Assembly: GCF_900105905.1 (NCBI RefSeq)
Contig: NZ_FNSV01000005.1
Coordinates: 3,038,001-3,102,000, forward strand
Direction of reading: 5' to 3'
DNA: 64,000 nt
Source: Rhodococcus koreensis
GTDB lineage: Bacteria > Actinomycetota > Actinomycetes > Mycobacteriales > Mycobacteriaceae
Part shown: positions 1-7,684 of the stretch, in pieces
Layout of the letters: every line of letters starts with the position of its first letter
Numbering within the stretch: position 1 is the first letter of the stretch
Program-made: the position numbers and the translations under genes
The notes under the pieces: generated by a model
The model's input: the letters and a program-made list of their open reading frames with translations, nothing else
What the model was told of the DNA's origin: nothing
Databases searched by the model: none

Positions 1-324
1 GGATGCCGCGGTGCGGGCGAGCGGTCGGGGCCTGCCGGTGGAACCGGACGTGGCCACCAGCAGGAACGCCGACGGCGGAATCGCGGGCCGGTCGGGACGG
101 GCGTCGGGGTTCTCGACGATCACCGCGGTCCCCCGCCGCGCGCCGGCGCAGACGCAGATCAACGCGTCTGCAACCGACAACTCCGACGCGTCGTGGACGG
201 ACGCGTCGGAGCCGTGCTCGTCGATCCACCGGTCGATCGCCCGGTCGAGTTGGGCGTAGGTGTACGTGCGGCCGTCGACGTCGAGAGCAGGCTGATCGCC
301 GGCGCCGCCGAGTACGGCAATCAC
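1..324 (-). CDS. AMP-dependent acyl-CoA synthetase/ligase family protein, N-terminal part
   Basis: The reverse strand reads an open frame of 108 codons from GTG at 324 off the window edge. It contains the phosphate-binding loop TSGSTGRPR of adenylate-forming enzymes about 95 residues in, preceded by a typical GRTYTYAQLDRAID N-terminal segment. The enzyme should activate a carboxylic acid as its acyl-adenylate and pass it to CoA; the substrate cannot be told. The GTG overlaps the bioY stop (GTGA), so the two genes are probably translationally coupled. Because it follows a biotin transporter, a pimelate- or biotin-related substrate is possible, but that is only inference. The 3' part lies outside the window. 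Confidence 0.75.
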   Translation of the reverse strand, partial: MIAVLGGAGDQPALDVDGRTYTYAQLDRAIDRWIDEHGSDASVHDASELSVADALICVCAGARRGTAVIVENPDARPDRPAIPPSAFLLVATSGSTGRPRPLARTAAS

Positions 325-905
325 GTACGGATGAGGCCGGGGTACGCGCGGTGCACACTCTTGGCGACGACGGTGGCGACGACGACCTTCAGCGCGTCGC
401 CGGGGATGAACGCGAAGTTGGTGGTGATGGCGGCCCCGACCCCGAGGTCGGTGCGCAGCAGCAGCCCGATGGTGCCGAACAGGTAGATGATCACGATCCC
501 GCCGAGGGCGTTGATCAGCAGACCGAGAGCGATCGGGTACTTCGGCAGGATCCGCGCGGTGAGGAGGCCGATGACCAGCGTCGCGGGAAGCCACCCGATG
601 AGGTATCCGGCGCTGGGACCGGCGAGCGCCGTCAGTCCGGTGCGGCCACCGGACAGCAGTGGAAGTCCGATCAGGGTCAGTGCGAGGAAGACCGCGACGG
701 CGGCGGTGCCCTTGCGTGCCCCGAGCACGGCGCCCGCGAGGATGACCCCGAGGGTCTGCAGCGTGATCGGCACGCCGCTGAAGCCGACCGTGATGGCGCC
801 GGGCAGACCCAGCGCGGCGATCAGTGCGGCGAACACCGCGATCTGCGCCATGTCCCGCGCTGAAATACCGAGCCTCGACACCCGAGCACTCCCGACTTCT
901 GTCAT
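321..905 (-). CDS. bioY: BioY biotin ECF-transporter substrate-binding membrane subunit
   Basis: A 194-residue hydrophobic protein with about six membrane segments. It has BioY hallmarks: an N-terminal helix rich in Ala/Leu, GVPITLQTLGVILAGAVLG, LPLLSGGRTGL followed by GPSAGYLIGW, and a C-terminal FIPGDALKVV. BioY is the S component that binds biotin in the membrane and works alone or with an ECF ATPase/permease; no such ATPase genes are in view. Start ATG at 905 has a strong GAGGAG ribosome site and overlaps the stop of the upstream exporter (ATGA). A BioQ-like palindrome sits about 20 bases upstream, so expression is probably biotin-controlled. Confidence 0.93.
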   Translation of the reverse strand: MTEVGSARVSRLGISARDMAQIAVFAALIAALGLPGAITVGFSGVPITLQTLGVILAGAVLGARKGTAAVAVFLALTLIGLPLLSGGRTGLTALAGPSAGYLIGWLPATLVIGLLTARILPKYPIALGLLINALGGIVIIYLFGTIGLLLRTDLGVGAAITTNFAFIPGDALKVVVATVVAKSVHRAYPGLIRT

Positions 906-1837
906 GACGACTCCTCTTGCTTCAAACTTGAACGACGTTCAAGGTAGCAGGTCGGCGCCGCCAACGGTGCGGCAGACTCCGGCACCTCGTCCTCGTCGGG
1001 CGACGTGCGCGCCCCGGCCCGCGCTGCGCCGATCCCCGCCGCGACGACGAAACAGATCCCGGCCACCGCCGCGTGGTCCGGTACCTGGTGCAACACGACG
1101 AGCCCGATGATCAACGCGAACGCCGGTTCCAGACTCATCAGCGTCCCGAACGCCGCCGTGTTCAGCCGGCGCAAGGCGAGCATCTCCAGCGTGAACGGCA
1201 CTACCGGCAGCAGTATCGCCAATCCCAGCCCGATGATCAACAGGTCCGGCGTCATCTTCGCGAGCATCGACGGCCCGCCCACGACGGTCGCGACCAATCC
1301 GGCGACCGGCATGGACACCGCGAGACCGTTGATTCCCGCCACCTCGTCCCCCACACGCTGAGTGAGCACGATGTAGAGCGCCCAGCACGCGGCCGCGCCC
1401 AGGGCGAACAGGATTCCCACCGGGTCGACGCCGCCGACCCAGGGTTGCGTCAGCAGCAGCACTCCCACGGCCGCCAGCGCCGGCCACCGGAGGCGGCCCC
1501 GCCCGTGCACGACCGCGACGCCGAGGGGTCCCAGAAACTCCAGCGCACTCGCGGTTCCCAGCGGGATCCGGTCGACCGCGGCCATGAACAGTAGGGTGAC
1601 CGCGGCCGTGACCACTCCGAGCAGGATGCACGCGACGAGGGAGGAACGCGTGAACGCCTTCGGACGGGGCCGCACGATCACGGCCAGCAGCACCCCGGCC
1701 CAGGCCAGGCGCAACCAGGCGGCACCCTCGGCGCCGACGCGTTCGGAGACGCCGACGGAGATCGCGAGTCCGGTCTGTACGCACAGCATCGAGGTCAGCG
1801 CCATCGTCGCGCCGACGTGGGTCGGGTTCCTGGTCAT
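902..1837 (-). CDS. EamA/RhtA-type drug-metabolite exporter
   Basis: About 311 residues with ten hydrophobic segments in two EamA halves. The first half has ERVGAEGAAWLRLAWAG and RIPLGTASALEFLGPLGVAV. The second has ALGAAACWALYIVLTQRVG and FGTLMSLEPAFALIIGLVVL. This is the pattern of RhtA-like amino-acid/homoserine exporters. The start used is ATG 1837; an in-frame GTG at 1858 is possible and neither has a clear ribosome site. The C-terminal 35-40 residues are charged and poorly constrained and run through the bioY operator, so the tail may just be read through the next promoter. The stop overlaps the bioY start. A LysR gene is divergent. Confidence 0.85.
   Translation of the reverse strand: MTRNPTHVGATMALTSMLCVQTGLAISVGVSERVGAEGAAWLRLAWAGVLLAVIVRPRPKAFTRSSLVACILLGVVTAAVTLLFMAAVDRIPLGTASALEFLGPLGVAVVHGRGRLRWPALAAVGVLLLTQPWVGGVDPVGILFALGAAACWALYIVLTQRVGDEVAGINGLAVSMPVAGLVATVVGGPSMLAKMTPDLLIIGLGLAILLPVVPFTLEMLALRRLNTAAFGTLMSLEPAFALIIGLVVLHQVPDHAAVAGICFVVAAGIGAARAGARTSPDEDEVPESAAPLAAPTCYLERRSSLKQEESS
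927..943. promoter_or_regulatory. BioQ-like operator upstream of bioY
   Basis: CTTGAAC-GAC-GTTCAAG is a perfect inverted repeat with 7-bp arms and a 3-bp spacer. It contains TGAAC-N3-GTTCA, close to the known actinobacterial BioQ (TetR-type biotin repressor) box TGAAC-N3-GTTAC. It lies 22-38 bases before the bioY start codon and inside the last codons of the EamA gene. It would let bioY be repressed by biotin status independently of the upstream gene. The regulator gene itself is not in the window. Confidence 0.7.
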
Positions 1838-1875
1838 GCCTGTATTCAAGGACACCACAACCGTTCACGTCCACG

Positions 1876-1911
1876 TGTCTTTCATGGACAAATCGTTCGG
1901 ATATCGCGAAC
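1876..1911. promoter_or_regulatory. Candidate LysR operator region between eamA and lysR
   Basis: The 77-bp divergent gap holds two imperfect dyads: TGTC-N7-GACA (1876-1890) and GTTCG-N7-CGAAC (1895-1911). The second ends four bases before the lysR start codon. LysR proteins usually bind such spaced dyads in the shared promoter of a divergent target. The target is inferred to be the EamA exporter. No expression evidence is available from sequence alone. Confidence 0.4.
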
Positions 1912-1914
1912 AAT

Positions 1915-2844
1915 ATGTGGGTGGATACCCGACGCCTGCATCTCCTGCTCGAGCTCTCCCGCCTGGGCTCGATGCGTGAGGTCGCCGAGACACACCGGCT
2001 GACCACCTCGACCGTCTCCCAGCAGATCGCCGCGCTGGCGAAGGAGACGGGTGCGCAGCTCGTCGAACCGATCGGCCGCCGGGTGCGGCTCACCCCGGCC
2101 GGTCGCCGGCTCGCCGATCACGCCGTCACCATCCTGGCGGCCGTCGACGCCGCCCGGCTCGACCTCGACCCCCACGCCGAACCGGTCGGCACCCTGCGCG
2201 TCGGGGGTTTCGCGACGGGCATCCGGGTGTCGCTGCTCCCCGTCGTCGCCGAACTGGCGCACACCCACGCGCAGGTAGACGTGGTGATCAGCGAATACGA
2301 GCCGGTCGAGGCGTTCGCACTGCTCGCCGACGACGAACTCGATCTCGCCCTGACCTACGACTACAACCTGGCGCCGGCGTCACCCGGCGCGGCGCTCGAG
2401 GCCGTCCCGCTGTGGTCGACGGCCTGGGGACTCGGCGTCCCCGCACCCGCCGCGGTCGAACCCGCCGACGTCGCGGCATACGCCGATTCGCCGTGGATCG
2501 TGAACTCCCGCAACACCGCCGACGAGGACGCCGTCCGCACGCTGGCCTCGCTCGCGGGTTTCACACCGCGGATCGCCCACCAGATCGACAGCCTCGACCT
2601 CGTCGAGGACCTCATCACCGCCGGCTACGGCGTGGGCCTGCTGCCCGCCGACCGTCCCACCCGCGAAGAGGTCACCGTCCTGCCGCTCGGCAACCCGAAG
2701 GTGGTGCTGACGGCGTACGCCGTGACCCGCCGCGGCAGGTCCACCTGGCCGCCGCTGCGACTGGTCCTCGACCGTCTGGCGGCGCAGCGCACAAAACTCC
2801 CCACCCGCGCGGACGCGGGTGGGGAGTCGGGCGTCCTAGCCTGA
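1915..2844 (+). CDS. LysR-family transcriptional regulator
   Basis: 309 residues. The N-terminal winged helix-turn-helix (residues 1-60) includes LLELSRLGSMREVAETHRL and TTSTVSQQIAALAKETGAQL. It is followed by a periplasmic-binding-fold effector domain starting near GTLRVGGFATGIRVSLLP. Start ATG 1915 puts the helix-turn-helix at the normal place; there is no obvious ribosome site, so leaderless translation is possible. It is divergent from the EamA exporter and probably controls it. The last codons (residues about 295-304) are encoded by a perfect hairpin that serves as terminator for the opposite operon, so the C-terminal tail is shaped by that structure. Confidence 0.9.
   Translation: MWVDTRRLHLLLELSRLGSMREVAETHRLTTSTVSQQIAALAKETGAQLVEPIGRRVRLTPAGRRLADHAVTILAAVDAARLDLDPHAEPVGTLRVGGFATGIRVSLLPVVAELAHTHAQVDVVISEYEPVEAFALLADDELDLALTYDYNLAPASPGAALEAVPLWSTAWGLGVPAPAAVEPADVAAYADSPWIVNSRNTADEDAVRTLASLAGFTPRIAHQIDSLDLVEDLITAGYGVGLLPADRPTREEVTVLPLGNPKVVLTAYAVTRRGRSTWPPLRLVLDRLAAQRTKLPTRADAGGESGVLA
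2791..2827 (-). terminator. Rho-independent terminator of the isomerase operon, inside lysR
   Basis: ACTCCCCACCCGCG (2796-2809) and its exact complement (2814-2827) form a 14-bp stem with a CGGA loop. On the reverse strand the stem is followed by TTTTGT. It lies directly after the stop of the sugar isomerase (2836) and within the 3' end of the convergent lysR gene. Confidence 0.85.
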
Positions 2845-3837
2845 TGCAACGGCGGACGCGGCGTCCTTCAACGTGCGGGCAGCCACCTGCAACCCTTCGA
2901 GCTGTCCGAGTTCGACATCCTCGTGCTCGATGTTGACGGCCATGTCGGGGTCGACTCGCTGCAGCGCCGCGAGGAACCGCGACCAGAAGTCGACGTCGTG
3001 TCCGCGGCCGACGGCGACGAAGTCCCACGCCGAGTCCTCGGGCCACTTGTTGACCACGTGCCTGCCGCCGAGTCCGGTGGGGTTCTGGTCGGCGGGAATC
3101 CGGGTGAACCGGTCGTCGAGGACACCGTAGATCTTGCAGTTCTCGTTGATCCGGGTGTCCTTCGCCGCCGCGTGGAAGACGAGGTCACCGAGCCAGTCGA
3201 CGGCGGCGACCGGGTCGATGCCCTGCCAGAACAGGTGCGACGGGTCCATCTCGGCACCGACGTTCGTCGCACCGGTCTTCTCGACCAGACGCTTCAGCGT
3301 CGGCGGGTTGAACACCAGGTTCTGCGGGTGCATCTCGATCGCGACCTTGACCCCGTTCTCGCGCGCGAGCGCGTCGATCTTCTTCCAGAACGGCACCGCG
3401 ACCTGATCCCACTGGTAGTCGAGGGAATCGAGATAGCCGCTGTCCCAGGTGTTCACGTGCCATGCCGGCCACTGGCCACCCGCGTGCGCGGCGGGCAGCC
3501 CCGACATCGTGACCACCCGGTCGACACCGAGCAGGCCGGCGACGCGGATGGCGTTGCGCAGGTCCTCGGCGTCCTCGACGCCGACCTCGGGGTCGGCGTG
3601 CAGCGGGTTGCCGTTGCAGTTCAGGCCGGCGATGGCGACGCCGGTCTCGTCGAACACCTTCAGGTACTCCTGCGGCGACACCTCGCCGGAGAGGAGTTCC
3701 TTGACGGGCAGGTGCGGGGTGGGCAGGAATCCGCCCGCGTTGATCTCCGCGCCCTCGAGCCCGAGGGACGCGATGGTCTCCAGAGCCTCGCGCAGGCTGC
3801 GGTCGTGCAGGATGGCGGTGTAGACACCGAGCTTCAT
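2836..3837 (-). CDS. Sugar phosphate isomerase/epimerase family protein (AP-endonuclease-2-like TIM barrel)
   Basis: 333 residues. It begins MKLGVYTAILHDRSLREAL and carries TIM-barrel metal-site segments VAIEMHPQNL and GAEMDPSHLFWQG with a terminal VNIEHEDVE. These are typical of IolE/IolH-like xylose-isomerase-fold enzymes that act on inositol- or sugar-derived keto compounds. Start ATG 3837 is preceded by AAGGAC. It follows the Gfo/Idh oxidoreductase by 50 bases on the same strand and ends at a strong terminator, so the two form a short operon. The exact sugar is not deducible. A LacI regulator upstream shares an operator word with this operon. Confidence 0.88.
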   Translation of the reverse strand: MKLGVYTAILHDRSLREALETIASLGLEGAEINAGGFLPTPHLPVKELLSGEVSPQEYLKVFDETGVAIAGLNCNGNPLHADPEVGVEDAEDLRNAIRVAGLLGVDRVVTMSGLPAAHAGGQWPAWHVNTWDSGYLDSLDYQWDQVAVPFWKKIDALARENGVKVAIEMHPQNLVFNPPTLKRLVEKTGATNVGAEMDPSHLFWQGIDPVAAVDWLGDLVFHAAAKDTRINENCKIYGVLDDRFTRIPADQNPTGLGGRHVVNKWPEDSAWDFVAVGRGHDVDFWSRFLAALQRVDPDMAVNIEHEDVELGQLEGLQVAARTLKDAASAVASG

Positions 3838-3887
3838 GAGTGGTCCTTGGTGGTGAGAAGAGTCGTGGGTCGGGCGAGGGGGCCGGG

Positions 3888-5066
3888 TCAGCCGATCTTG
3901 ACGGCTGCCCCGTGGGAGCGGGCGGACTCGGCGACGGCGGTGACGATCTGCATGCCGCGCAGGGCGTGGGCGAACGTCGGCAGCGGCCCCAGGTTGTCGA
4001 TGCCGGCGATCTGGTCGAGGAAAGCGCGGGCCTGGTAGGCGAAGAACTCGGCCTTGCCGTGTCCGACGCCGCCCGCGTCCATCGGCAGGCCACCCTGGAT
4101 GTACGGGTGCTGCGGCCCGACGATCACCCGTCGCTGACCGTTGACGGCGGGGTCGATGCCCTCGCTGGACACCGAGAATTCCGCGGCGCGAGCCAGATCG
4201 AAGGCGGCGGAGCCGGACGTCCCGAACAACTCGAATCCGAGTCCGTCCGGAAGCTGGTGCGCGACACGGGAAGCGGAGAACGTGCCGACCGCGCCGTTCT
4301 GGAAGCGCGCGGTGAACGTCGCGAGGTCCTCGTTCTCGACGGGGGCCATCTCCCCGGTGGTCTCGGCCTTGGTGTGGCCGTAGGTGACTCCGGCAGGCAC
4401 GGGACGCTCGGTGATCACCGTGGCAAAGGTGGCGCCGCTGATCTCGACGATGGGACCACACGCGAATTCGGCCATGTCGAGCAGGTGGCTGCCGACGTCC
4501 GCGAGCGCGCCGGTGCCGGGAACGCCGCGGTGCCGCCAGGTGATCGGCGAAGCCGGGTCGAGGCCGTAGTCGCACCAGTAGTGCCCGTTGAAGTGGATGA
4601 TCTCGCCGAGACGTCCGGTCGCGAGTTCGTCCCGGATCGCCTGGATCGCGGGTGAGCGGCGGTAGGTGTATCCGACGGTTGCGATCGTGTCGGCGTCCGC
4701 CGCCGCCGCGACCATCGACTCGGCGTCCGCGATCGACCCGGCCAGCGGCTTCTCGCACAGCACGTGCTTCCCGGCGGCAAGGAGTCCTTCGACGATCTCC
4801 CGGTGCAACTGGTTGGCGACGACGACGCTCACGGCGTCGATGTCCGGGGATTCGGCGATGGCCTGCCAGCTGTACTCGGCCCGCTCGTAGCCGTACCGCT
4901 TCGCGGTGTCGTCGGCAACGGCCTCGTTGGTGTCGGCGATCGCGACGAGACGCACGTCCGGCCGGTCGGTCCCGAACAGGGTCGACGCCATGCGATATCC
5001 GGCGGCGTGCGCTCGTCCGGCCATGCCGCCGCCGATGACGGCGACACCGATCGAGTTGGAGGTCAT
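3888..5066 (-). CDS. Gfo/Idh/MocA-family NAD(P)-dependent oxidoreductase
   Basis: 392 residues. The Rossmann start GVAVIGGGMAGRAHA (residues 6-20) binds the dinucleotide. CEKPLAGSIADAE contains the conserved EKP lysine, and YTYRRSPAIQAIR and the GSHLLDMAEFACG segment match the C-terminal dimer fold with its GxHxxD-type motif. It probably oxidises or reduces a cyclic polyol or sugar before the adjacent isomerase acts. First gene of the two-gene operon. The candidate LacI operator lies 54-77 bases upstream of its start. Confidence 0.9.
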   Translation of the reverse strand: MTSNSIGVAVIGGGMAGRAHAAGYRMASTLFGTDRPDVRLVAIADTNEAVADDTAKRYGYERAEYSWQAIAESPDIDAVSVVVANQLHREIVEGLLAAGKHVLCEKPLAGSIADAESMVAAAADADTIATVGYTYRRSPAIQAIRDELATGRLGEIIHFNGHYWCDYGLDPASPITWRHRGVPGTGALADVGSHLLDMAEFACGPIVEISGATFATVITERPVPAGVTYGHTKAETTGEMAPVENEDLATFTARFQNGAVGTFSASRVAHQLPDGLGFELFGTSGSAAFDLARAAEFSVSSEGIDPAVNGQRRVIVGPQHPYIQGGLPMDAGGVGHGKAEFFAYQARAFLDQIAGIDNLGPLPTFAHALRGMQIVTAVAESARSHGAAVKIG

Positions 5067-5119
5067 GAGTGAAGCCTTTCGAGAAGGTGAAGAAACCGGC
5101 GGGTCCTGTCCAACTAGTT

Positions 5120-5143
5120 CGGTCTATTTGACCGGTCTAGTAC
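5120..5143. promoter_or_regulatory. Candidate LacI-type operator at the oxidoreductase promoter
   Basis: Two direct CGGTCTA words (5120-5126 and 5133-5139) spaced 13 bases apart. The second is extended to CCGGTCTAGTAC (5132-5143). The same 12-mer occurs in reverse orientation upstream of the lacI-type gene (6422-6433). Position is just upstream of the Gfo/Idh start. The assignment to the neighbouring LacI protein is inference from the shared word. Confidence 0.6.
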
Positions 5144-5211
5144 GACTACTATGAGCTGAGTCACGCCGCGGTGTCAAGCCCTGCGCGGAGCGACATGCGC
5201 CTACACACCCG

Positions 5212-5257
5212 GGAAAACAGGAACACCCGCCGGGCGGCACGCGACCTCGGCGGGTGT
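5212..5257 (-). terminator. Terminator after the LacI-type regulator gene
   Basis: ACACCCGCCG (5223-5232) and CGGCGGGTGT (5248-5257) are perfectly complementary around a 15-base loop. On the reverse strand the stem is followed by TCCTGTTTTCC. It separates the regulator gene from the oxidoreductase operon, so the latter needs its own promoter. Confidence 0.65.
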
Positions 5258-5293
5258 GAGAATGAAAATTATTGTGTCAGTGGACGTTCCCGA

Positions 5294-6361
5294 TCAGGAC
5301 ACGTCGGACCGGGATCCTTCCACCGGCGCGGGCGCCGGTCCGGTGGTCCGGCGCGTGACGAGCCGGGGCCGGAGAACGGTCGCGATCGATTCGATCCTGC
5401 CGCGGTCCAGCCGCTCGATGACCGCGTCGACCGCCGTGGCGGCCTGCTCCCGCGGTTGCTGATTGACCGACGTCAGATCGATGTGCGCGAGCTGAGCCAG
5501 GAGGCTGTCGTCGTATCCGGCGACGGAGACGTCCTCGGGGATCCTCACGCCCCGGCTCCGCAGTTCGCTGATCAGCCCGATGGCACTGCGGTCGTTCGCC
5601 GCGATCACCGCGGTGGGCAGCTGGGACCGCTCGAGCAGAGTGTGCGCCGCGACCGTCCCGGCGTTGTCGGTGAAATCGCCCTCGACGACGTCGACGTCGA
5701 GGCCGTGGCGACGCATGGCGCGGCTGTAGCCCGATCTCCGGTCGGCCGCAATCGTGCCCGCACCGCCACTGAGGTGCGTGATCTGCCGATGACCCAGTTC
5801 CACGAGATGATCGACGACGGTGCCGATGCCCTTGCCGTCCGCAGTGCGCACGACGTCCACCGAGCTGTCACCGACGCGACGACCGACCACGACCACCGGC
5901 AGCCGCTCCCCCAGCGCGTCGAGGACGTCGGTGTCGAGTTCGGTGCCGAGCAGGATCAGCGCCTCGCAGCGGAAATCGAGCAGCGTGTCGACCACCTTCT
6001 GTTCGGCGTGGGTGGGAGTGAGCGCACCGAGCACCACCTCGTACCCGTTCTCGTCGGCGGCGGCGACGAGGTACTCGACCATCTCGGCGTGGAAGCTGTT
6101 GCGGATGTCGGCCATCACGCCGACGAGGTGGGTGCGACGAAGCGACATCAGTGCGGCGGTCCGGTTCGGCCGGTAGCCGAGCTCGTCCGCGACCTCGAGG
6201 ACGCGTTTCCGCGTCTCGGCGCTCGGTCCGGCGACACGCCGAAAAACCATGGAGACCAATGCCTTCGACACACCCACTCGATCGGCGATGTCCTGCATCG
6301 TGACGGCCTGCCGGGGCATCTGAACGGAACCGCCGCTCCGGGAATCGTCGTCGCTTCGCAT
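5294..6361 (-). CDS. LacI-family transcriptional regulator
   Basis: About 355 residues. The helix-turn-helix reads VTMQDIADRVGVSKALVSMVF followed by the hinge helix GYRPNRTAALMSLRRTHLVG. The sugar-binding domain has the usual GVMADIRNSFHAEMVEYL start and ends with VAGYDDSLLAQ and LTSVNQQPREQ. Start ATG 6361 is chosen because AAAGGG lies upstream; an in-frame start at 6397 adds only 12 unconserved residues. It probably senses a sugar or inositol derivative and represses both itself and the downstream oxidoreductase/isomerase operon, because the same 12-base word precedes both. Confidence 0.9.
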   Translation of the reverse strand: MRSDDDSRSGGSVQMPRQAVTMQDIADRVGVSKALVSMVFRRVAGPSAETRKRVLEVADELGYRPNRTAALMSLRRTHLVGVMADIRNSFHAEMVEYLVAAADENGYEVVLGALTPTHAEQKVVDTLLDFRCEALILLGTELDTDVLDALGERLPVVVVGRRVGDSSVDVVRTADGKGIGTVVDHLVELGHRQITHLSGGAGTIAADRRSGYSRAMRRHGLDVDVVEGDFTDNAGTVAAHTLLERSQLPTAVIAANDRSAIGLISELRSRGVRIPEDVSVAGYDDSLLAQLAHIDLTSVNQQPREQAATAVDAVIERLDRGRIESIATVLRPRLVTRRTTGPAPAPVEGSRSDVS

Positions 6362-6421
6362 GTGCGGACCCTTTCGCTCGCCGGGCACGAGGCACACCCA
6401 GGGTATCCGACACGGACCGAA

Positions 6422-6433
6422 GTACTAGACCGG
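6422..6433. promoter_or_regulatory. Candidate LacI-type autoregulatory operator
   Basis: GTACTAGACCGG is the exact reverse complement of the 12-mer CCGGTCTAGTAC at 5132-5143. It lies 61-72 bases upstream of the regulator's start codon, a normal position for autoregulation. Confidence 0.6.
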
Positions 6434-6502
6434 GCTACCTCCCCGAACAGTCCGGGTGCCACGACGAGAAGCGTCGCGCCGGGCGCGGGATCGTCGGCCA
6501 GT

Positions 6503-7684
6503 TCACGCGGGAGGGGGAAGGAGTGTGGCGAGGTGTTCGTTCACCCGGGTCAGCCGCTGGGTGAGGACGTCGCGGTGGTCCGGGTGGGCCCGGTTCCGCA
6601 CGCGTTCGAGCAGTGTCTGGATGCGGATGAGGACACTGGGTGTGGTCGCCGCCGCGGGGATGAGGTCGTCGAGGCTGGTCCGGACGAAGTCGTCCCAGCC
6701 CGGTCGTGCGATCACCAGGCGCAGAGCGTTGTTGCGGTCGGTGACGCGCCGGGATTCGATCGGTGCCGCGGCGGCCCGGGCGAGCAGGTCCTCGAGGTAG
6801 TCGAGGGCCTGGACCGCCGTCGCGGGGTCGTTGGGCCGCAGCGCGCGTAGCGCGATGTCGGTGAGGAGCCTGAAGGCCAACAGCGGGTCTTGTTCGAATG
6901 TCCGCTCGCTGCCGACAACCAGCCCGCCGAGGACGATCGACGGTGCCAGTTCCCCATGGATGTCGGCGACCGGGGTGCCGCACTGCAGGGTGGTGCCTGG
7001 GGCTGCGCGCAGGACGATGACGGCGTTCGCGGTCTGGGCGGCGCCGACCAGGCGGTCGACCAGAATTCTTTGCAGCACGGCAGGTGATGTCGGCCAGGTG
7101 ACCATGGTGCGAGGCTCGGGCAGGCGGGCTGCGGGTGACACAACTGTGCTCGCGGCTGTGGGGCTCGCAGCGTCGAGGACGTCGCGGCCGCGGGCAGCGA
7201 TGGAGTTCAGGACGGGCGAGAGTTGGATGGAGGTTGCCGCTGTCACCTGGAGGGTCCGCAGCAGCACGGCCATCACGGCCAGCAAGACGATGGCGATGAT
7301 CAGGACAGCCATCGAGACCCGGGCGCGGGGGCCGGTGGCGAAGGCCGCGGAGATGCAGAAGACGGCCACGCCGAGGGCGAACGCGAAGGTCTGCAGCAGA
7401 ATCGGGGTGTCACGGAATTGGGTCAGGCGCGGGCTGTAGTTCGAGGCCACCCACCGCACGACCAGGATCCCCAGTGAGTAGATGACGGCGACCAGGCCGA
7501 GCACACCGAGTCCGATCGTGGTCAGGACGCCGATCACCTGCTGAGCCGGCAGTTCGGGTCCGCGCCGGATCCTCGGGACGGTCAGCCCCAGGCCCAGCCC
7601 GACGAGGATGTACAGCACCATTGTGAGTTCGGCGTACAGGATGCGCCGACGACGGTAGGCATCACCGGCGGGCGCTGTGCTCAT
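6503..7684 (-). CDS. DUF2254-like predicted membrane protein
   Basis: 393 residues. There are four hydrophobic segments in the first 135 residues (TMVLYILVGLGLGLTV, VIGVLTTIGLGVLGLVAVIY, TFAFALGVAVFCISAAFA, VLIIAIVLLAVMAVLLRTL). A soluble C-terminal half includes SPVLNSIAARGRDVLD and GPLLAFRLL-like text (QDPLLAFRLLTDIALRALRP). This matches the general layout of DUF2254 proteins, whose function is unknown. Its ATG overlaps the stop of the upstream membrane gene (ATGA), so the two are co-translated and probably act together. Confidence 0.75.
   Translation of the reverse strand: MSTAPAGDAYRRRRILYAELTMVLYILVGLGLGLTVPRIRRGPELPAQQVIGVLTTIGLGVLGLVAVIYSLGILVVRWVASNYSPRLTQFRDTPILLQTFAFALGVAVFCISAAFATGPRARVSMAVLIIAIVLLAVMAVLLRTLQVTAATSIQLSPVLNSIAARGRDVLDAASPTAASTVVSPAARLPEPRTMVTWPTSPAVLQRILVDRLVGAAQTANAVIVLRAAPGTTLQCGTPVADIHGELAPSIVLGGLVVGSERTFEQDPLLAFRLLTDIALRALRPNDPATAVQALDYLEDLLARAAAAPIESRRVTDRNNALRLVIARPGWDDFVRTSLDDLIPAAATTPSVLIRIQTLLERVRNRAHPDHRDVLTQRLTRVNEHLATLLPPPA

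Noticed and set aside
3..863. Long forward ORF at the window start
   Set aside because: It lies antisense to bioY and the ligase; its Arg/Gly-rich text has no family pattern and is a GC-rich shadow.
2836..4758. One 640-codon protein covering isomerase and oxidoreductase
   Set aside because: Its first 300 codons are in the wrong frame across the oxidoreductase gene; the isomerase starts at 3837 with its own ribosome site.
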